Shown here one piece after another: positions 49,646 through 51,148 of a DNA stretch of 51,148 bases. The notes beneath the pieces were generated by a model. That model had not been told where the DNA came from, did no database searches, and was given only the letters and a program-made list of their open reading frames with translations. Source of the DNA: JBDIBB01 sp039812685 (GTDB taxonomy: Bacteria; Acidobacteriota; Vicinamibacteria; Vicinamibacterales; JAFNAJ01); the NCBI GenBank assembly GCA_039812685.1, contig JBDIBB010000014.1, positions 1 through 51,148 of the forward strand. Direction: 5' to 3'. Position 1 is the stretch's first letter; the number at the start of each line of letters is the position of its first letter. The position numbers and the translations under genes are program-made.

Positions 49646-50422
49646 ATGACCCGATCGATGCTCTGCCTCGCCGCGTGCCTGCTCGTCACCATGCTGGTGC
49701 CCGCCCGCGCCAATGCCCAGGCCACAACAAAGGACAAGGCCGTCCGGGACGGCCACCTCGGCATGGTGCACACCGTCTTGATCAACGACACCGACCAGAG
49801 ACAGAAGTGGTTCGAATACCAGGCGGTCAACGGGCGGTCGTACTGCGCGGAGGTCGGCTCCGGCGCCGAAACGTCTGGCGCACTGGGCGCACAGTACGCC
49901 GACCCTATCGTGCGGATCTACGCTGATGACGGCACGACGCTCATCACGTGGGACGATAACACGCTCAGCGAGCCCGACAGCATCCGGGGCGCGCGCGCCT
50001 GCTTCACGGCTGAATTCACCGGCTCGTTCTACGTACAGTTGACCACTTTCTTCACCGGCACCTACATCTACCGGATGCGGGTGGTGGAGACGACGCTCTG
50101 GGCGTCGTGGTTCTTCATCGGCGGTGACTATAACTCGTTCGTCCTCCTGCGCAACACGACGAGCACGACGGTGAACTACACGATCACCTGGCGGAGCCCG
50201 GCCGGCACGCAGATCGGCCAGACCGGCGGCACCGTGTTCGGTAACCGCGCGCTGGGGATCAACGCGCGGTCCTGGGTCACCAACCCCGCGGTCAACTTCA
50301 ACGGCACGGTGGAGATCGCCCACGACGGCTCGCCGCAGGCGCTGGTGGGGCAGGTGACCAGCCTGTCGGCCAGCACCGGCCTCGGCTACGACGCCACTCT
50401 CTTCCAGCGCCAGCCCTGGTAG
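49646..50422 (+). CDS. Secreted protein of unknown function
   Basis: This 258-aa protein has a clear signal peptide (MTRSMLCLAACLLVTMLVPA, cleavage likely after ANA at residue 24). GGAGG lies 8 bases before the ATG. Residues 30-150 (NDTDQRQKWFEYQAVNGRSY, CFTAEFTGSFYVQLTTFFTG) look like a pre-peptidase C-terminal (PPC)-type beta-sandwich. The rest (SWFFIGGDYNSFVLLRNTTS, NYTITWRSPAGTQIG) looks like a second sandwich domain. It is probably exported or cell-surface bound, with no link to the defence genes. Confidence 0.82.
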   Translation: MTRSMLCLAACLLVTMLVPARANAQATTKDKAVRDGHLGMVHTVLINDTDQRQKWFEYQAVNGRSYCAEVGSGAETSGALGAQYADPIVRIYADDGTTLITWDDNTLSEPDSIRGARACFTAEFTGSFYVQLTTFFTGTYIYRMRVVETTLWASWFFIGGDYNSFVLLRNTTSTTVNYTITWRSPAGTQIGQTGGTVFGNRALGINARSWVTNPAVNFNGTVEIAHDGSPQALVGQVTSLSASTGLGYDATLFQRQPW

Positions 50423-51148
50423 CAGGATCCCGGGACTCGCGGTCGCGGCCGGCCTGGCCGGTCGCGGCGGCTCCGGTGTCTGCCAGCCGCACTTACGGCC
50501 GGCCGGTCACGGGGCGGCAACACCTTCGACGCCGGCCCGGCGTGCACAAGTAGCTGACGCGGTGTCAGAAGCGAGGAGACAACGCACCAACCGGGGCGGC
50601 GTTGGCGGCGGCTGCAAGACTGACAGTTGTGGCGGGAATCTTCGAGTCAGCAGCACGCTCTGGCTGCCGGCTGAGAGCGTGGCTCCCGGCGGGCGATCTC
50701 CATCACCATGCGCCCCACGAGTGGAGGCGCGATGTTCGGACGGGAGACGCGGATGCTGCGCAGGCGCTACGCGGCGCAGGGCGCCAGCGGGGCGTGAGCC
50801 GTGACACGACTTGTCGGTGGATCTGTGGGCGATCCTGATCGGGGTCTCGATCGGCCACCGGTGCGCTATGGACCGCCCGTGCCGACCCCGACCAACGGCC
50901 ATGCGTTCAAACCGATCATGACCGCGCGCCTGGCCGCCTATCCGGAGCCGCCGGTGCCCCGTAATTAGACCCGACCCCAATTTTCTGGGCCCCCTCATCT
51001 CTCGCGCCGCCGGCTCGCGGTTTGGGCCGGAGGCCAGGATGACATCCGCTCTATCGATTTGGTCGGGCGCGCACTTGAGGGGCCGATTGGGGCGCGTGCC
51101 GTCCGCGCTGGCGGCGGCGACGCTCCAACGGGCTGCTCCCTGGCGAGC
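50423..51148. other. 726-bp region with no convincing gene
   Basis: A CCGGCC-T-GGCCGG hairpin at about 50449-50461 may end transcription of the secreted-protein gene. Several short open frames show no family resemblance. Near 50968-50990 the sequence TTAGACCCGACCCCAATTTT resembles the GGGTCTGACCCC-type ends found beside REP-associated transposases, so mobile-element debris is possible. Confidence 0.35.

Overview
High-GC bacterial DNA with strong G/C third-position bias. There is no ribosomal or housekeeping protein to fix the taxon. An acidobacterial (Vicinamibacterales-like) or similar environmental host is only an impression, from composition, leaderless-looking promoters and a GAHKGRPYG-type interspersed repeat.

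The main structure is a ~44 kb integrated island. A complete tRNA-Val(CAC) gene lies at 104-178, and a second copy of its 3' half lies at 44166-44210 (43 of 45 positions equal). These are the attL/attR of an element that entered the tRNA 3' end. Just inside attL are a 22-bp tandem repeat, an XRE regulator and a plasmid-type replication initiator. Just inside attR is the C-terminal stump of a tyrosine integrase next to an IS66 transposase remnant. The element was probably mobile once and is now fixed.

The cargo is antiviral. Reading leftwards from 30657 to 2414 on the minus strand is a BREX type 2 (Pgl) set: pglW (NERD/kinase), pglX (methyltransferase), pglY (ATPase), pglZ, brxD and brxHI. Non-core genes are threaded into it: an unrecognised 314-aa protein beside a duplicated scrap of the pglW 3' end, a VapBC-like pair, a giant helicase-nuclease, a Fic protein with its own operator, a RecQ helicase fused to a phosphoribosyltransferase, and a DprA-like protein. 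The last two resemble the toxin/antitoxin pair of ShosTA, here with a helicase module added.

Upstream (31027-35999) is a second defence-like operon: RmuC, a RecF/Rad50-like ATPase with a CPVC motif whose frame breaks at a possible -1 slippery heptamer, and a small HEPN-like protein. Next come a protein phosphatase and two ADP-ribosylglycohydrolases (36299-39062) and a nuclease with an N-terminal zinc ribbon and a C-terminal Ada-type zinc module (39145-40443). The right end (40.5-44.2 kb) holds toxin-antitoxin pairs, intact and broken.

Outside attR are decayed toxin-antitoxin genes, a SNF2 helicase with a SWIM zinc-finger partner, another TA pair, a HigA stump and a secreted protein. Several TA and regulatory genes have a -10 box ending 5-6 nt before the start codon, which suggests leaderless, operator-controlled transcripts.
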